Shown here: piece after piece, positions 6,648 to 13,557 of the stretch
How the letters are laid out: every line of letters begins with the position of its first letter
How positions within the stretch are numbered: the stretch's first letter is position 1
Source of the DNA: JAWOGN01 sp046496815
Lineage (GTDB): Bacteria; Desulfobacterota; DSM-4660; Desulfatiglandales; Desulfatiglandaceae
DNA length: 13,557 nt
Reading direction: 5' to 3'
Assembly (NCBI GenBank): GCA_046496815.1
Contig: JAWOGN010000382.1
Location: 1-13,557, forward strand
Program-made: the position numbers and the translations under genes
The notes under the pieces: generated by a model
What the model saw: the letters and a program-made list of their open reading frames with translations, nothing else
Databases searched by the model: none
What the model was told of the DNA's origin: nothing

Positions 6648-6798
6648 CACTTCCGGGGAGACCACCCAGGGTTCGGGCGGTTTCAATTGCTTGTAAGGCC
6701 GTTTCTTCGTAATTCGAAGCACCCAACGGTTCCAGATAATCCAAGAACATTAAGTCACTGACTTCTACATCATTTCACCGGGCTCTGCAAATAATTGG

Positions 6799-6840
6799 TT
6801 GCATAATCAAAAAAATCTTCTAAAATCGAAAAACGTTTTT
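6799..6840 (+). promoter_or_regulatory. Candidate promoter and palindrome ahead of the GAF-ATPase gene
   Basis: TTGCAT (6799-6804) and TAAAAT (6821-6826) are 16 bases apart in an A-rich context. A perfect 12-base palindrome, AAAAACGTTTTT (6829-6840), lies over the predicted start point near 6833, a typical repressor position. The gene's ATG is about 110 bases downstream. No -24/-12 (sigma-54) element was seen. Confidence 0.4.
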
Positions 6841-6940
6841 GTAAGCTCAGACTCGAATGGCTCTTTTTCAGGTATCCGGTTCGTGACATTCGACAAAGAG
6901 TGAAACAAAAGGATCCCCCACGCATTGGAGTGATTGCTTC

Positions 6941-9259
6941 ATGGTGAGTTCCCCAGCAGAGACTGTTGACACCCGCACAACCAAAAAATCCCTTGAAGCG
7001 GAACTCCGGTATCAGAAAAATCTCAACAGCATTACCAATAGAATACATTCGGCCACTGACACCAACGAAATTCTGCTGAATCTCCAGGGTGAAGTTTTGA
7101 GTTTCTTTGATGCCGACAGAATCACCGTGTATGCGGTGGACGGCATCGAAAAGGAAATCGTGTCAAAAATAAAAACCGGGGATGAGATCAGCGAAATCCG
7201 CGTCCCCATTAACAAAGAAAGTATCGCCGGCTACTGCGCTTCATCCGGAAAGGTAGTGAACCTATGCGATGTTTACGACCAGGACGCGCTCAAAAACATA
7301 AGCGCCCAACTCAGATTCGACAAGAGCTGGGATCAAAAGACCGGATATAAAACAACGCAGGTTCTTGCAGCTCCGATTACTTATGATAGATACCTTCTGG
7401 GTGTTATCCAGCTAATCAACAAAAAGAACGGAAAACGTTTCACCCGGGAAGACCAGTCTTCAGTCCTGGACATTGCAAAGGTGCTTGGAACAGCGTTTTT
7501 CAGGAATCAGAAAGTTGCCCATAAGATCAAGCCCACCAAATTTGACTTTCTTATTGCCAACAACATCATCAGCAACAAGGATCTGAACGAAGCCATTTCA
7601 AAGGCCCGCACGGCAAAAAGAACGGTGGCATCCGTATTGATGACCGATTTTCATGTGCCCAAGGACAGCGTCGGAAAATCTTTGTCCAATTTTTACAAAA
7701 CCCGCTTTATTCCGTACGATGACAAGATGGTCATTCCCGGTGATCTGTTGAAGGGCCTTCGGGTCGGTTTCTTAAAGAGCAATGTGTTTGTGCCGGTTGG
7801 AAAATCGGACAGTAAAGTGATCGTGACCATGGAGGATCCGAATTACCTGCCGGCCAGGGATGCCATACGGAGACTCATGCCCGCAACGAAATTTGAATAC
7901 TGCGTATCTCTCAAGGAAGACATCTATGAAATGATAAACTTGTTTTTTGATGTGAAACGAACAGGATTGCTGGAGGATTCGGGAAGCATTGAAGATATAT
8001 TGGGACAGTTGGAATCTGATGATGGGGTCCAAGATGAAGAATTTGATGGGATGACGGAAGAGGACAGCGCCATCGTCCAACTTGTAAACAAAATGATCGT
8101 CGATGCCTACAATCGTGGCGCTTCGGACATTCATATCGAACCGCGCCAAGGAAAGGCAAATGCCTTAATCAGGTTCCGGATCGACGGCGCATGCCAGATT
8201 TACCAAACCCTTCCGTACACCTACAAACGAGCCATCGTCTCTCGTACCAAAATCATGTCGGACCTCGATATCGCTGAAAGACGTCTTCCCCAAGACGGCA
8301 AAATCAAATTCAAACGTTTTGCACCCTTGGATATTGAACTTCGGGTTGCTACCATTCCGACGGCCGGTCAAAACGAAGATGTGGTCATGCGGCTTCTGTC
8401 CGCGAGCAAACCCATTCCGCTCGATAAAATGGGAATGAGTGAGAGGAATCGCAATGCATTCCTGGACATCATAACAAAACCCTATGGGATCGTATTGGTC
8501 GTGGGACCCACCGGGAGCGGGAAAACCACAACGCTTCATGCGGCCCTGGCCTACATTAATAAACCTGAAACGAAGATCTGGACCGCTGAGGATCCCATAG
8601 AGATTACCCAGGAAGACCTTCGTCAGGTGCAGGTAATGCCGAAGATCGGATTTGATTTTTCAAGGGCCATGCGGGCTTTTTTGCGGGCGGATCCGGATGT
8701 AATCATGGTGGGTGAAATGCGGGATCATGAAACCGTCTCCACCGGAATCGAAGCCTCCCTCACAGGTCATCTGGTTTTCAGTACGCTCCATACCAACAGC
8801 GCGCCCGAGACCATTACACGGCTGTTGGACATGGGGATGGACCCTTTCAATTTTTCCGATGCCCTTTTGGGCGTACTCGCCCAACGCCTGGTGAGAACCC
8901 TCTGTAAGGCGTGCAAAGAGAAATATCATCCGACCCGGGAAGCGTTTGATACCTTGGTGCGGGCGTATCAAGGCGATTTTGAGGCCCTTGGGTTTGATTA
9001 CACTGACGATTTTTTCCTTTATCGGCCGACAGGGTGTCCCATATGCGGCAACAGCGGTTATCGCGGGCGGACTGGTATCCACGAACTCATTGTGGGTACG
9101 GATGATTTGAAATCATTGGTTCAGAGCAGGGCAAAGATCGAAGAGATAAGGGTACAAGCCTTAAAGGACGGAATGACGACACTCATGCAGGACGGCGTTC
9201 GGAAGGTGTGTCTCGGCCTTACGGATCTCACTCAAGTCAGGAAGGTTTGTATCAAATAG
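6941..9259 (+). CDS. GAF-MshEN-PilB/GspE family secretion or pilus assembly ATPase
   Basis: A 772-residue cytoplasmic ATPase. Residues about 20-185 form a GAF sensor domain with PINKESIAGYCASSGKVVN near 87-105, TGYKTTQVLAAPI near 133-145, and an NKFDE-like pattern N160 K161 F167 D171 Q172. Residues about 197-340 resemble the MshEN (GspE N-terminal, c-di-GMP-binding) domain, but the RLG-type residues are degenerate. An acidic linker (about 345-377) leads to the type II secretion/type IV pilus ATPase core with RGASDIHIEP near 390. Walker A GPTGSGKTTT is at about 521-530, Walker B RADPDVIMVGEMRD near 583-596, and the His box LVFSTLHTN near 613-621. The zinc-type CxxC pair is at C655/C658 and C700/C703. 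All catalytic elements are intact. PilB cannot be told apart from GspE here, and no pilin, platform or secretin gene is adjacent. GGAG lies 10 bases before ATG. Confidence 0.9.
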   Translation: MVSSPAETVDTRTTKKSLEAELRYQKNLNSITNRIHSATDTNEILLNLQGEVLSFFDADRITVYAVDGIEKEIVSKIKTGDEISEIRVPINKESIAGYCASSGKVVNLCDVYDQDALKNISAQLRFDKSWDQKTGYKTTQVLAAPITYDRYLLGVIQLINKKNGKRFTREDQSSVLDIAKVLGTAFFRNQKVAHKIKPTKFDFLIANNIISNKDLNEAISKARTAKRTVASVLMTDFHVPKDSVGKSLSNFYKTRFIPYDDKMVIPGDLLKGLRVGFLKSNVFVPVGKSDSKVIVTMEDPNYLPARDAIRRLMPATKFEYCVSLKEDIYEMINLFFDVKRTGLLEDSGSIEDILGQLESDDGVQDEEFDGMTEEDSAIVQLVNKMIVDAYNRGASDIHIEPRQGKANALIRFRIDGACQIYQTLPYTYKRAIVSRTKIMSDLDIAERRLPQDGKIKFKRFAPLDIELRVATIPTAGQNEDVVMRLLSASKPIPLDKMGMSERNRNAFLDIITKPYGIVLVVGPTGSGKTTTLHAALAYINKPETKIWTAEDPIEITQEDLRQVQVMPKIGFDFSRAMRAFLRADPDVIMVGEMRDHETVSTGIEASLTGHLVFSTLHTNSAPETITRLLDMGMDPFNFSDALLGVLAQRLVRTLCKACKEKYHPTREAFDTLVRAYQGDFEALGFDYTDDFFLYRPTGCPICGNSGYRGRTGIHELIVGTDDLKSLVQSRAKIEEIRVQALKDGMTTLMQDGVRKVCLGLTDLTQVRKVCIK

Positions 9260-9270
9260 ACATGCATCGG

Positions 9271-9290
9271 AATCCGGAACCGGTTTTTTT
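9271..9290 (+). terminator. Probable intrinsic terminator of the GAF-ATPase gene
   Basis: A short CCG/CGG stem within AATCCGGAACCGG is followed by seven T (9284-9290), 11 bases after the stop codon. The stem is weak. The element is flanked by CATGCA (9261-9266) and TGCATG (9294-9299), which can pair around it and may strengthen the structure. Confidence 0.45.
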
Positions 9291-9337
9291 ATCTGCATGA
9301 CTCCGTTCAGCCCCACTCCCAAGCCGGAGCCCGAGAG

Positions 9338-10399
9338 CTATGGATAAAAGCCGGGATGTGATAGCCCGGTTGTTTCGTCCAGCCCCAGCATTACGTTCAT
9401 ATTTTGAACCGCACTTCCGGCTTGTCCCTTCACCAGGTTATCGATCAGACTCACTACGATAAGCTTGCCGGTTCTCTCGTCCAGGTTGAGAGAGATATTG
9501 CAGAAGTTACTCCCTCTGACATGGATGCTGACCTGGGGCGTTTCGGGCCCGAAAACTCGCACAAAAACCTCATCTTTGTAAAAGGCTCGATAGGCTTCCT
9601 CCACGGTTCTGAGGGTTTGGTCCGCATTCAGTTGCGCATATATCGTGGTCAGGATGCCCCGGCAAAGCGGTACCACGTGCGGCGTAAACGTGACCCTTAG
9701 ATCCCGACCTGCAAGGAGGCTCAGTTCCCTTTCAATTTCGTAAACGTGCTGATGGCCCGCAATTTTGTAAGCGTTCATGGATTCATAGCGCGCTGGGTAA
9801 TGAAAGGTGGAATTCGGCGTTTTACCCGCGCCGGAAACGCCTGTTTTGGCATCAAAAATGATCGAATCCGGGTCAACGAGTTTTGAACTTACGGCGGGAG
9901 CCACACCGAGAATACAACTGACGGCAAAACACCCCGGATTCCCTACCACATTGGACTGAGAAATTTCACTTCGATGAAGCTCAGTGAGGCCATAAACCGA
10001 GCGGGGCAGCAGCTCAGGGGAAGCGTGTTCCGGGGGTCGACCCATTCGCGCCGCATACCCCTTGTAGGTTTCCAGATCGTTAAAGCGAAAATCACCACTA
10101 TAGTCAATAACCTTTGCACCTTTTTCGATCCAATTTCGTGCCCACGTTTGACCCACCCCATCCGGTGTGGCAAAAAAAACCACTTGAAAGTCATCCGGAG
10201 AATCCGGATCATCCGGGGCCCTCACGATTAAATCGCAAAAGCCTTGGAGATGTGGGTACAATTCGCTGACCGGTTTGCCGGTATCCTGTTTCGCAAAAAG
10301 ACCGCTGATCTCCACGTATGGATGATTCTGAAGAAGTTCGATCGCTCCGCAGCCCCCATACCCGCCGGCGCCGATGATCCCCACTTTTATTTTGTCCAT
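9338..10399 (-). CDS. argC: N-acetyl-gamma-glutamyl-phosphate reductase
   Basis: NADPH-dependent reduction of N-acetyl-glutamyl phosphate to the semialdehyde, the third step of arginine biosynthesis. It has 353 residues, typical for the longer ArgC type. The Rossmann start KVGIIGAGGYGG is at residues 4-15; the catalytic cysteine is Cys157 in VGNPGCFA; KTGVSGAGKTP lies near 190; and the AGHQH histidine segment follows near 215. The family usually has HRH at that last site, so the Gln is a small variation. ATG 10399 is chosen over an upstream in-frame start at 10474: AAGGAA sits 6 bases before it, the Rossmann fold begins at once, and the longer form would run into the preceding gene. It starts 40 bases after the YchF-like gene on the same strand, so the two are probably co-transcribed. 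No other arg genes are visible. Confidence 0.95.
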   Translation of the reverse strand: MDKIKVGIIGAGGYGGCGAIELLQNHPYVEISGLFAKQDTGKPVSELYPHLQGFCDLIVRAPDDPDSPDDFQVVFFATPDGVGQTWARNWIEKGAKVIDYSGDFRFNDLETYKGYAARMGRPPEHASPELLPRSVYGLTELHRSEISQSNVVGNPGCFAVSCILGVAPAVSSKLVDPDSIIFDAKTGVSGAGKTPNSTFHYPARYESMNAYKIAGHQHVYEIERELSLLAGRDLRVTFTPHVVPLCRGILTTIYAQLNADQTLRTVEEAYRAFYKDEVFVRVFGPETPQVSIHVRGSNFCNISLNLDERTGKLIVVSLIDNLVKGQAGSAVQNMNVMLGLDETTGLSHPGFYP

Positions 10400-10439
10400 A
10401 TTATTCCTTCGTTTCCGTGAAAAGTGGTTTGTAAAACAT

Positions 10440-11483
10440 CTAGATATTGAACCTGAAATTGATGATGTCTCCATCTTTTACTTGATAATCTTTACCCTCC
10501 AGGCGGACCAGCCCCGCCTTCTTGGCCTCCTGAAATGATCCGCACCGCTTCAGGTCCGCTAACGACAGCGTTTCGGCGCGGATGAAGCCTTTTTGCATAT
10601 CGGTGTGAACCGCTCCCGCAGCGTGTAATGCCGGTGTTCCTGTTGGGATGGACCACGCTCGCACTTCATCGGAGATGACGGTAAAGAAAGAGATGAGATT
10701 CAATACGTTGTATGAACGCTTTATCACGCGGTCCAACGCAGATTCTTGAATATGATAAGCTTCAAGGAACTCTTCCGCCTCTTCAGGCGACATGGCGGCG
10801 ATGTCCATCTCCAGCCGACCCCGGACGACCAGAAACTCCAGATTTTCCGGCTTTCGATCCCATTTCGGTAAGGTCTCATCTTCGTCGTTATTATTGATGA
10901 TAACGAGCATCGGCTTGGCTGAAAGAAACGTAAACCCTTTGAGGGTCGGTTCGGAAGCCAGTTCCTGCACATCGCGAAGCGGCAGGTTTTTTTCCAAGTG
11001 CTCACGACAGGACTCCAGCAAGGCGGATTCTTTGCCATCCGGCTTTTTACCCCGTTTTCGATCCAGTGCAATCCTTTCGATCCGTTTCTCGGCAACCTCA
11101 AGGTCGCTCAGGATCATCTCCTCTTCAAGCCGCCGGAAGTCCTTTTCAGGTGTGACCGGTGAACCCCCGGCTTCTTCGAAATTGCGAACCACGTGGAGGA
11201 GCCCATCGCAAACGCGAACCTGATTCAAGACACCCGCATCAGATCCAAAGGATGAAGCCGATATTTCAGAAGGCAGAAGATATTCTACCTTTGCATAGGT
11301 GGTCTTTTTCGGATGGTAGAGTTGTGTCAAGAAATCAACTCTTTCGTCGACAACAGTGATCGTTGCAATTCTCGGATCACTGCGGGATGCCCCGCGCTCC
11401 TCCTTTTCACCTCTCGCCCCTGTGAGGGCATGAAAAACCGTTGATTTTCCCGATTGGGGAAGTCCGATGATACCCAATTTCAT
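10440..11483 (-). CDS. Divergent YchF-like P-loop NTPase (DUF933 C-terminus)
   Basis: 347 residues, related to YchF/OLA1, an Obg-family NTPase linked to ribosomes and stress. The P-loop GLPQSGKST is at residues 7-15 (YchF usually GLPNVGKST). A coiled-coil insertion lies around 115-165. The C-terminal TGS-like/DUF933 domain includes SFFTVISDEVRAWSIPTGTP near 265-284, AAGAVHTDMQKGFIRAE near 288-304 and the ending DIINFRFNI; these blocks are clearly YchF-like. The G domain is unusual. Where YchF has the G3 switch segment DIAGLVKGASKGEGLGN, this protein reads LLPSEISASSFGSDAG (69-84) with no DxxG. The G4 site reads NNND (197-200) rather than NxxE. It may therefore be a paralogue with altered hydrolysis or base preference rather than canonical ychF. 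It lies upstream of argC on the same strand. The Shine-Dalgarno is weak or distant. Confidence 0.85.
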   Translation of the reverse strand: MKLGIIGLPQSGKSTVFHALTGARGEKEERGASRSDPRIATITVVDERVDFLTQLYHPKKTTYAKVEYLLPSEISASSFGSDAGVLNQVRVCDGLLHVVRNFEEAGGSPVTPEKDFRRLEEEMILSDLEVAEKRIERIALDRKRGKKPDGKESALLESCREHLEKNLPLRDVQELASEPTLKGFTFLSAKPMLVIINNNDEDETLPKWDRKPENLEFLVVRGRLEMDIAAMSPEEAEEFLEAYHIQESALDRVIKRSYNVLNLISFFTVISDEVRAWSIPTGTPALHAAGAVHTDMQKGFIRAETLSLADLKRCGSFQEAKKAGLVRLEGKDYQVKDGDIINFRFNI

Positions 11484-11593
11484 TGAGGTGGAAAATCTCC
11501 GTTTTCGCGCTTACCGATGGCTGGAACAAAGGCCGGGAATTGAGGCTCTATGCCACCGGCGTGTTAACGTTTCCGGATAACGCTTCTGCCGAT

Positions 11594-11622
11594 ACATTAC
11601 AATCACTTTACACGAAAATCAA
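11594..11622 (-). promoter_or_regulatory. Possible promoter for the YchF-like gene and argC
   Basis: On the minus strand TTGATT (11617-11622) and TAATGT (11594-11599) are 17 bases apart, about 110 bases before the ATG at 11483. The -10 element is poor. It lies in the 203-base gap after the Smr gene, which otherwise holds nothing recognisable. Read-through from the Smr gene is the alternative. Confidence 0.25.
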
Positions 11623-11686
11623 TCGGCCTTGCGGAATTTTAAATCCAACGACTTGAACAAAATGCCGAGCGGTGCGCTGAGAAGCG

Positions 11687-12409
11687 CTAGATCACACCTT
11701 TTCGCTTCCTTAGCAAAACATAAATCGCTCCAGTCCCGCCATCGTATGATCTGGCCGTTGAAAAGGCCAAAACGATTCTTTTTACAGGCCCACGACTCAG
11801 CCATACGGGCAGACGCTCCTTCAAAACCGGGATTTGATTCTCGGAATTCAGGCCCCTTCCATGTACCACCAGGACGCATCTCAAACCCATTCGGTGGCTT
11901 TGGAGGAGAAAATCGCGGATTCGGAGCTCCGCTTCCTGCTTGGTCAGTCCGTGGAGGTCCACATAATCCTGCACTGGAAATTCGCCTTTTTTCAGTCTCT
12001 CAAGCAGTTTTCGATCAAACCCGTGTACTGAACCCTCGATATACTCATCGCTGAAGGTGATGTCCATCTCCGCAGTGCCGCTGACCAAATCCGACAGATG
12101 CGCCATCGCCTCCAATTCATCATCGGGGGCTGGATGGGCAGGCCGGATACTGGTATCGGGCGGGCGGGTGATTTTGCTCTTGAAATCGTTCAGGGGTTCG
12201 ACATCCGCCATGGCCGAAAGGAAATACTGATTTTCATCAGGTTTTTTCTTGTGTTCGGTGGCCGAAGCTTTTTCAGGGGCCGTGACGCCCGTGATTTCCG
12301 GCTGCTCCAAAGTGATCCGTTTCTTGAAAGCCGGATTAAACAAGGGGATTCTATCCTTGGAAGTTTTATGCTCCGGTAGGCGTCTTTTTTTCTTTTTCTT
12401 GCGAGCCAT
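11687..12409 (-). CDS. Smr domain-containing protein
   Basis: A 240-residue protein with a C-terminal Smr (small MutS-related) domain at about residues 148-238, as in MutS2 and E. coli SmrA/SmrB; such domains nick DNA or cleave RNA, for example on collided ribosomes. Motifs are DLHGLTKQEAELRIRDFL (about 149-166), VVHGRGLNS (the HGxG element, about 181-189), and the ending FSTARSYDGGTGAIYVLLR. The N-terminal 140 residues are low in recognisable structure: a strongly basic start (MARKKKKKRRLP) that could bind nucleic acid, then a charged, proline-containing, probably disordered stretch. Substrate and partners are not evident. The gene is divergent from the DUF3786 gene and 203 bases upstream of the YchF-like gene. 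Confidence 0.9.
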   Translation of the reverse strand: MARKKKKKRRLPEHKTSKDRIPLFNPAFKKRITLEQPEITGVTAPEKASATEHKKKPDENQYFLSAMADVEPLNDFKSKITRPPDTSIRPAHPAPDDELEAMAHLSDLVSGTAEMDITFSDEYIEGSVHGFDRKLLERLKKGEFPVQDYVDLHGLTKQEAELRIRDFLLQSHRMGLRCVLVVHGRGLNSENQIPVLKERLPVWLSRGPVKRIVLAFSTARSYDGGTGAIYVLLRKRKGVI

Positions 12410-12456
12410 GATTGATCTTCGTTACATTCCTGGGGGGAAAATGGAAAGCGCAGAGA

Positions 12457-12486
12457 TTGGGCTTGAAAATATAATATGTATAATAT
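12457..12486 (+). promoter_or_regulatory. Promoter of the DUF3786-purE genes in the divergent region
   Basis: TTGGGC (12457-12462) and a perfect TATAAT (12479-12484) are 16 bases apart; the start point would be near 12491, about 50 bases before the DUF3786 ATG. The 8-mer TATAATAT occurs twice in tandem (12470-12477 and 12479-12486). The same AT-rich block probably also carries the minus-strand promoter for the Smr gene, but no clear hexamer pair can be chosen there. Confidence 0.55.
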
Positions 12487-12543
12487 AACAGAAAAAAAGG
12501 TCACGCCAGAAAATTCGCTCGCATCGAAACCGGGAGATGAATC

Positions 12544-13179
12544 ATGCCCAGAATTGATGACTATAAGAACGCGGTTGAAATTGCAAAAACGGAATTGACC
12601 ATAAAGAACCCGAAACGGATTGCAAGCCTCAGTGGGGCTGAGTTTGAAGGAAATTCCGAAGAGGGCGGCCAGCTGAAACTGGAATTCCTGAACAGAATCA
12701 TACTCATCAGCTGGCCCGACCTTGTTTTTTCTATCGCAGAAACCGGCGACGAGGTCCCGCTTCAGCAGCAGGTCTTACTCCTCCACTATCTGGTGGGAGC
12801 CGCGGGCTCACGGGAATTAGGGGATTGGATCGCTTATCAGGAGATCCCCGATGGGAAATTCTATTTGGATGCGTTTGTGCGGCGAGCCAAGAATCCAATG
12901 TTACAGGGGTTTGGGGATCGGCCGGAGTTGCTTGCCGAGCTGGCAGCAGAGCTTTACGGCGCAGATCCGCTGGATCAGGGCGATGTTTCGGTCGTGGTTC
13001 ATGCGTTGCCGATGGTGCCGGTCGCACTGGTTCTTTGGAAAGGGGATGAAGAGTTTCCGCCCGACGGAACCATCCTGTTTGACCGAAGCATTTCGCATAT
13101 TCTTTCGGCCGAGGATATCGCATGGCTGGCCGGCATGATCATTTACCCGCTTCTCGGGACGGCAGGCAAAAGGAAATAG
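12544..13179 (+). CDS. DUF3786 domain-containing protein
   Basis: A 211-residue, soluble-looking protein that I recognise as DUF3786, found largely in anaerobes. The family is sometimes fused to a 4Fe-4S domain; this copy has no Fe-S cysteine motif. Supporting blocks are LLLHYLVGAAGSRELGDWIA (about 78-97), VVVHALPMVPVALVLWKGDEE (split here only by description, about 148-168), and the C-terminal FDRSISHILSAEDIAWLAG (about 179-197), which fits the family's usual ending. Function is unknown. GGGAGATGA immediately upstream is a good Shine-Dalgarno. It lies 39 bases before purE on the same strand and is likely co-transcribed with it. Confidence 0.82.
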   Translation: MPRIDDYKNAVEIAKTELTIKNPKRIASLSGAEFEGNSEEGGQLKLEFLNRIILISWPDLVFSIAETGDEVPLQQQVLLLHYLVGAAGSRELGDWIAYQEIPDGKFYLDAFVRRAKNPMLQGFGDRPELLAELAAELYGADPLDQGDVSVVVHALPMVPVALVLWKGDEEFPPDGTILFDRSISHILSAEDIAWLAGMIIYPLLGTAGKRK

Positions 13180-13218
13180 ATTCAAGGGGTTATAAACGGA
13201 TATAAAAAAGGAGAACAA

Positions 13219-13557
13219 ATGAAATCCGAAAATTCGCTGGTCGGTGTGGTGATGGGGAGCATCTCTGATGCAGAAACGATGAAAGGGTGCATGGAGACGC
13301 TGAAGGAATTGGATATTCCCCATGAGGTAAAGGTTCTTTCCGCGCATCGAACGCCTGATCTCACAAAGAAGTACGCGGTAACGGCGGCGGAACGGGGACT
13401 TGAGGTGATCATCGCGGGCGCGGGTTGGGCTGCGCATCTGGCGGGTTTTATGGCAGCCCACACGACGCTCCCCGTTATTGGGATTCCGATCGACTCCTCC
13501 CCATTCAATGGGATGGACGCGCTTTTGTCTACAGTTCAGATGCCGCCCGGCATCCCG
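13219..13557 (+). CDS. purE: 5-(carboxyamino)imidazole ribonucleotide mutase PurE, partial (3' end off the right edge)
   Basis: Catalytic subunit of purine biosynthesis that converts N5-CAIR to CAIR. 113 codons are visible of a usual length of about 160-170. Motifs: VVMGSISDAETMK at residues 9-21, LSAHRTPD near 41-48, IIAGAGWAAHLAGFMAAHTT near 66-85, LPVIGIPI, and the terminal ALLSTVQMPPGIP. SAHRTPD and LLS-VQMPPG fit the common (class I) PurE type; the GAGW at a usual GAGG/GAGL position is a mild variation. AAGGAG about 7 bases before ATG supports the start. Confidence 0.95.
   Translation, partial: MKSENSLVGVVMGSISDAETMKGCMETLKELDIPHEVKVLSAHRTPDLTKKYAVTAAERGLEVIIAGAGWAAHLAGFMAAHTTLPVIGIPIDSSPFNGMDALLSTVQMPPGIP

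Noticed and set aside
6648..6722. GTG start of maf at 6722
   Set aside because: The extra 25 residues have no counterpart in Maf proteins and there is no good Shine-Dalgarno sequence. It is not excluded, only less likely.
10400..10474. ArgC start at 10474
   Set aside because: It would overlap the YchF-like gene and add 25 residues before the Rossmann fold; ATG 10399 has a good ribosome site.
11674..11687. Hairpin GCGCT-GAGA-AGCGC at the 3' end of the Smr gene
   Set aside because: The stem is only 5 bp and overlaps the stop codon, with no T-run in the direction of transcription, so it is not called a terminator.
11629..12054. Plus-strand ORF of 141 codons and other frames across 11619-12379
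   Set aside because: Antisense to the Smr gene, whose DLHG and HGxG motifs are clear; the opposing products show no family features.
12731..13461. Minus-strand ORFs at 12731-13123 and 12901-13461
   Set aside because: They are antisense to the DUF3786 gene and purE, both of which have family motifs and ribosome sites on the plus strand.
1..13557. Mobile elements, defence systems, toxin-antitoxin pairs or CRISPR repeats
   Set aside because: No transposase, integrase, terminal inverted repeats, regularly spaced repeats or defence-type domains were seen anywhere in the window.

Overview
The window reads as ordinary chromosome of a Gram-negative, probably anaerobic bacterium, most likely Desulfobacterota (the former Deltaproteobacteria). 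A heptose-phosphate kinase implies a heptose-containing LPS. DUF4416 and DUF3786 proteins, which I associate mainly with such anaerobes, are present, and a RemA (DUF370) protein sits between yicC and gmk. The taxonomic placement is inference from gene content. I see no insertion sequence, phage gene, CRISPR array, tRNA or rRNA.

Layout. Positions 2-1093 (minus) hold most of trkA, a K+ uptake regulator, cut by the left edge. Positions 1094-1777 are a non-coding stretch of about 680 bases with promoter-like elements, two palindromes and an intrinsic terminator that belongs to no recognised gene, so a small RNA is possible. Positions 1778-5995 (plus) are a tightly packed six-gene run: heptose-7-phosphate kinase (rfaE1/hldA), a DUF4416 protein, yicC, remA, gmk and rlmB. 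The yicC-remA-gmk order mirrors the yloC-remA-gmk order of Bacillus. A hairpin separates rlmB from convergent maf (minus).

Positions 6941-9259 (plus) encode a large stand-alone ATPase of the PilB/GspE family with an N-terminal GAF domain and an MshEN-like domain. No pilus or secretion partner genes are nearby. Convergent to it on the minus strand are argC, a strongly divergent YchF-type P-loop NTPase immediately upstream of argC, and an Smr-domain protein. An AT-rich divergent promoter region then leads on the plus strand to a DUF3786 protein and purE, which runs off the right edge.

How the genes work together. Most are housekeeping: K+ homeostasis, LPS heptose synthesis, GMP phosphorylation, rRNA methylation, arginine and purine synthesis, and nucleotide-pool cleaning. 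The items most worth a second look are the GAF-MshEN-PilB/GspE fusion, the YchF homologue that lacks the G3 (DxxG) region, the orphan terminator at 1586-1606, and RemA in a Gram-negative setting. I found no clear candidate for an entirely new multi-gene system.
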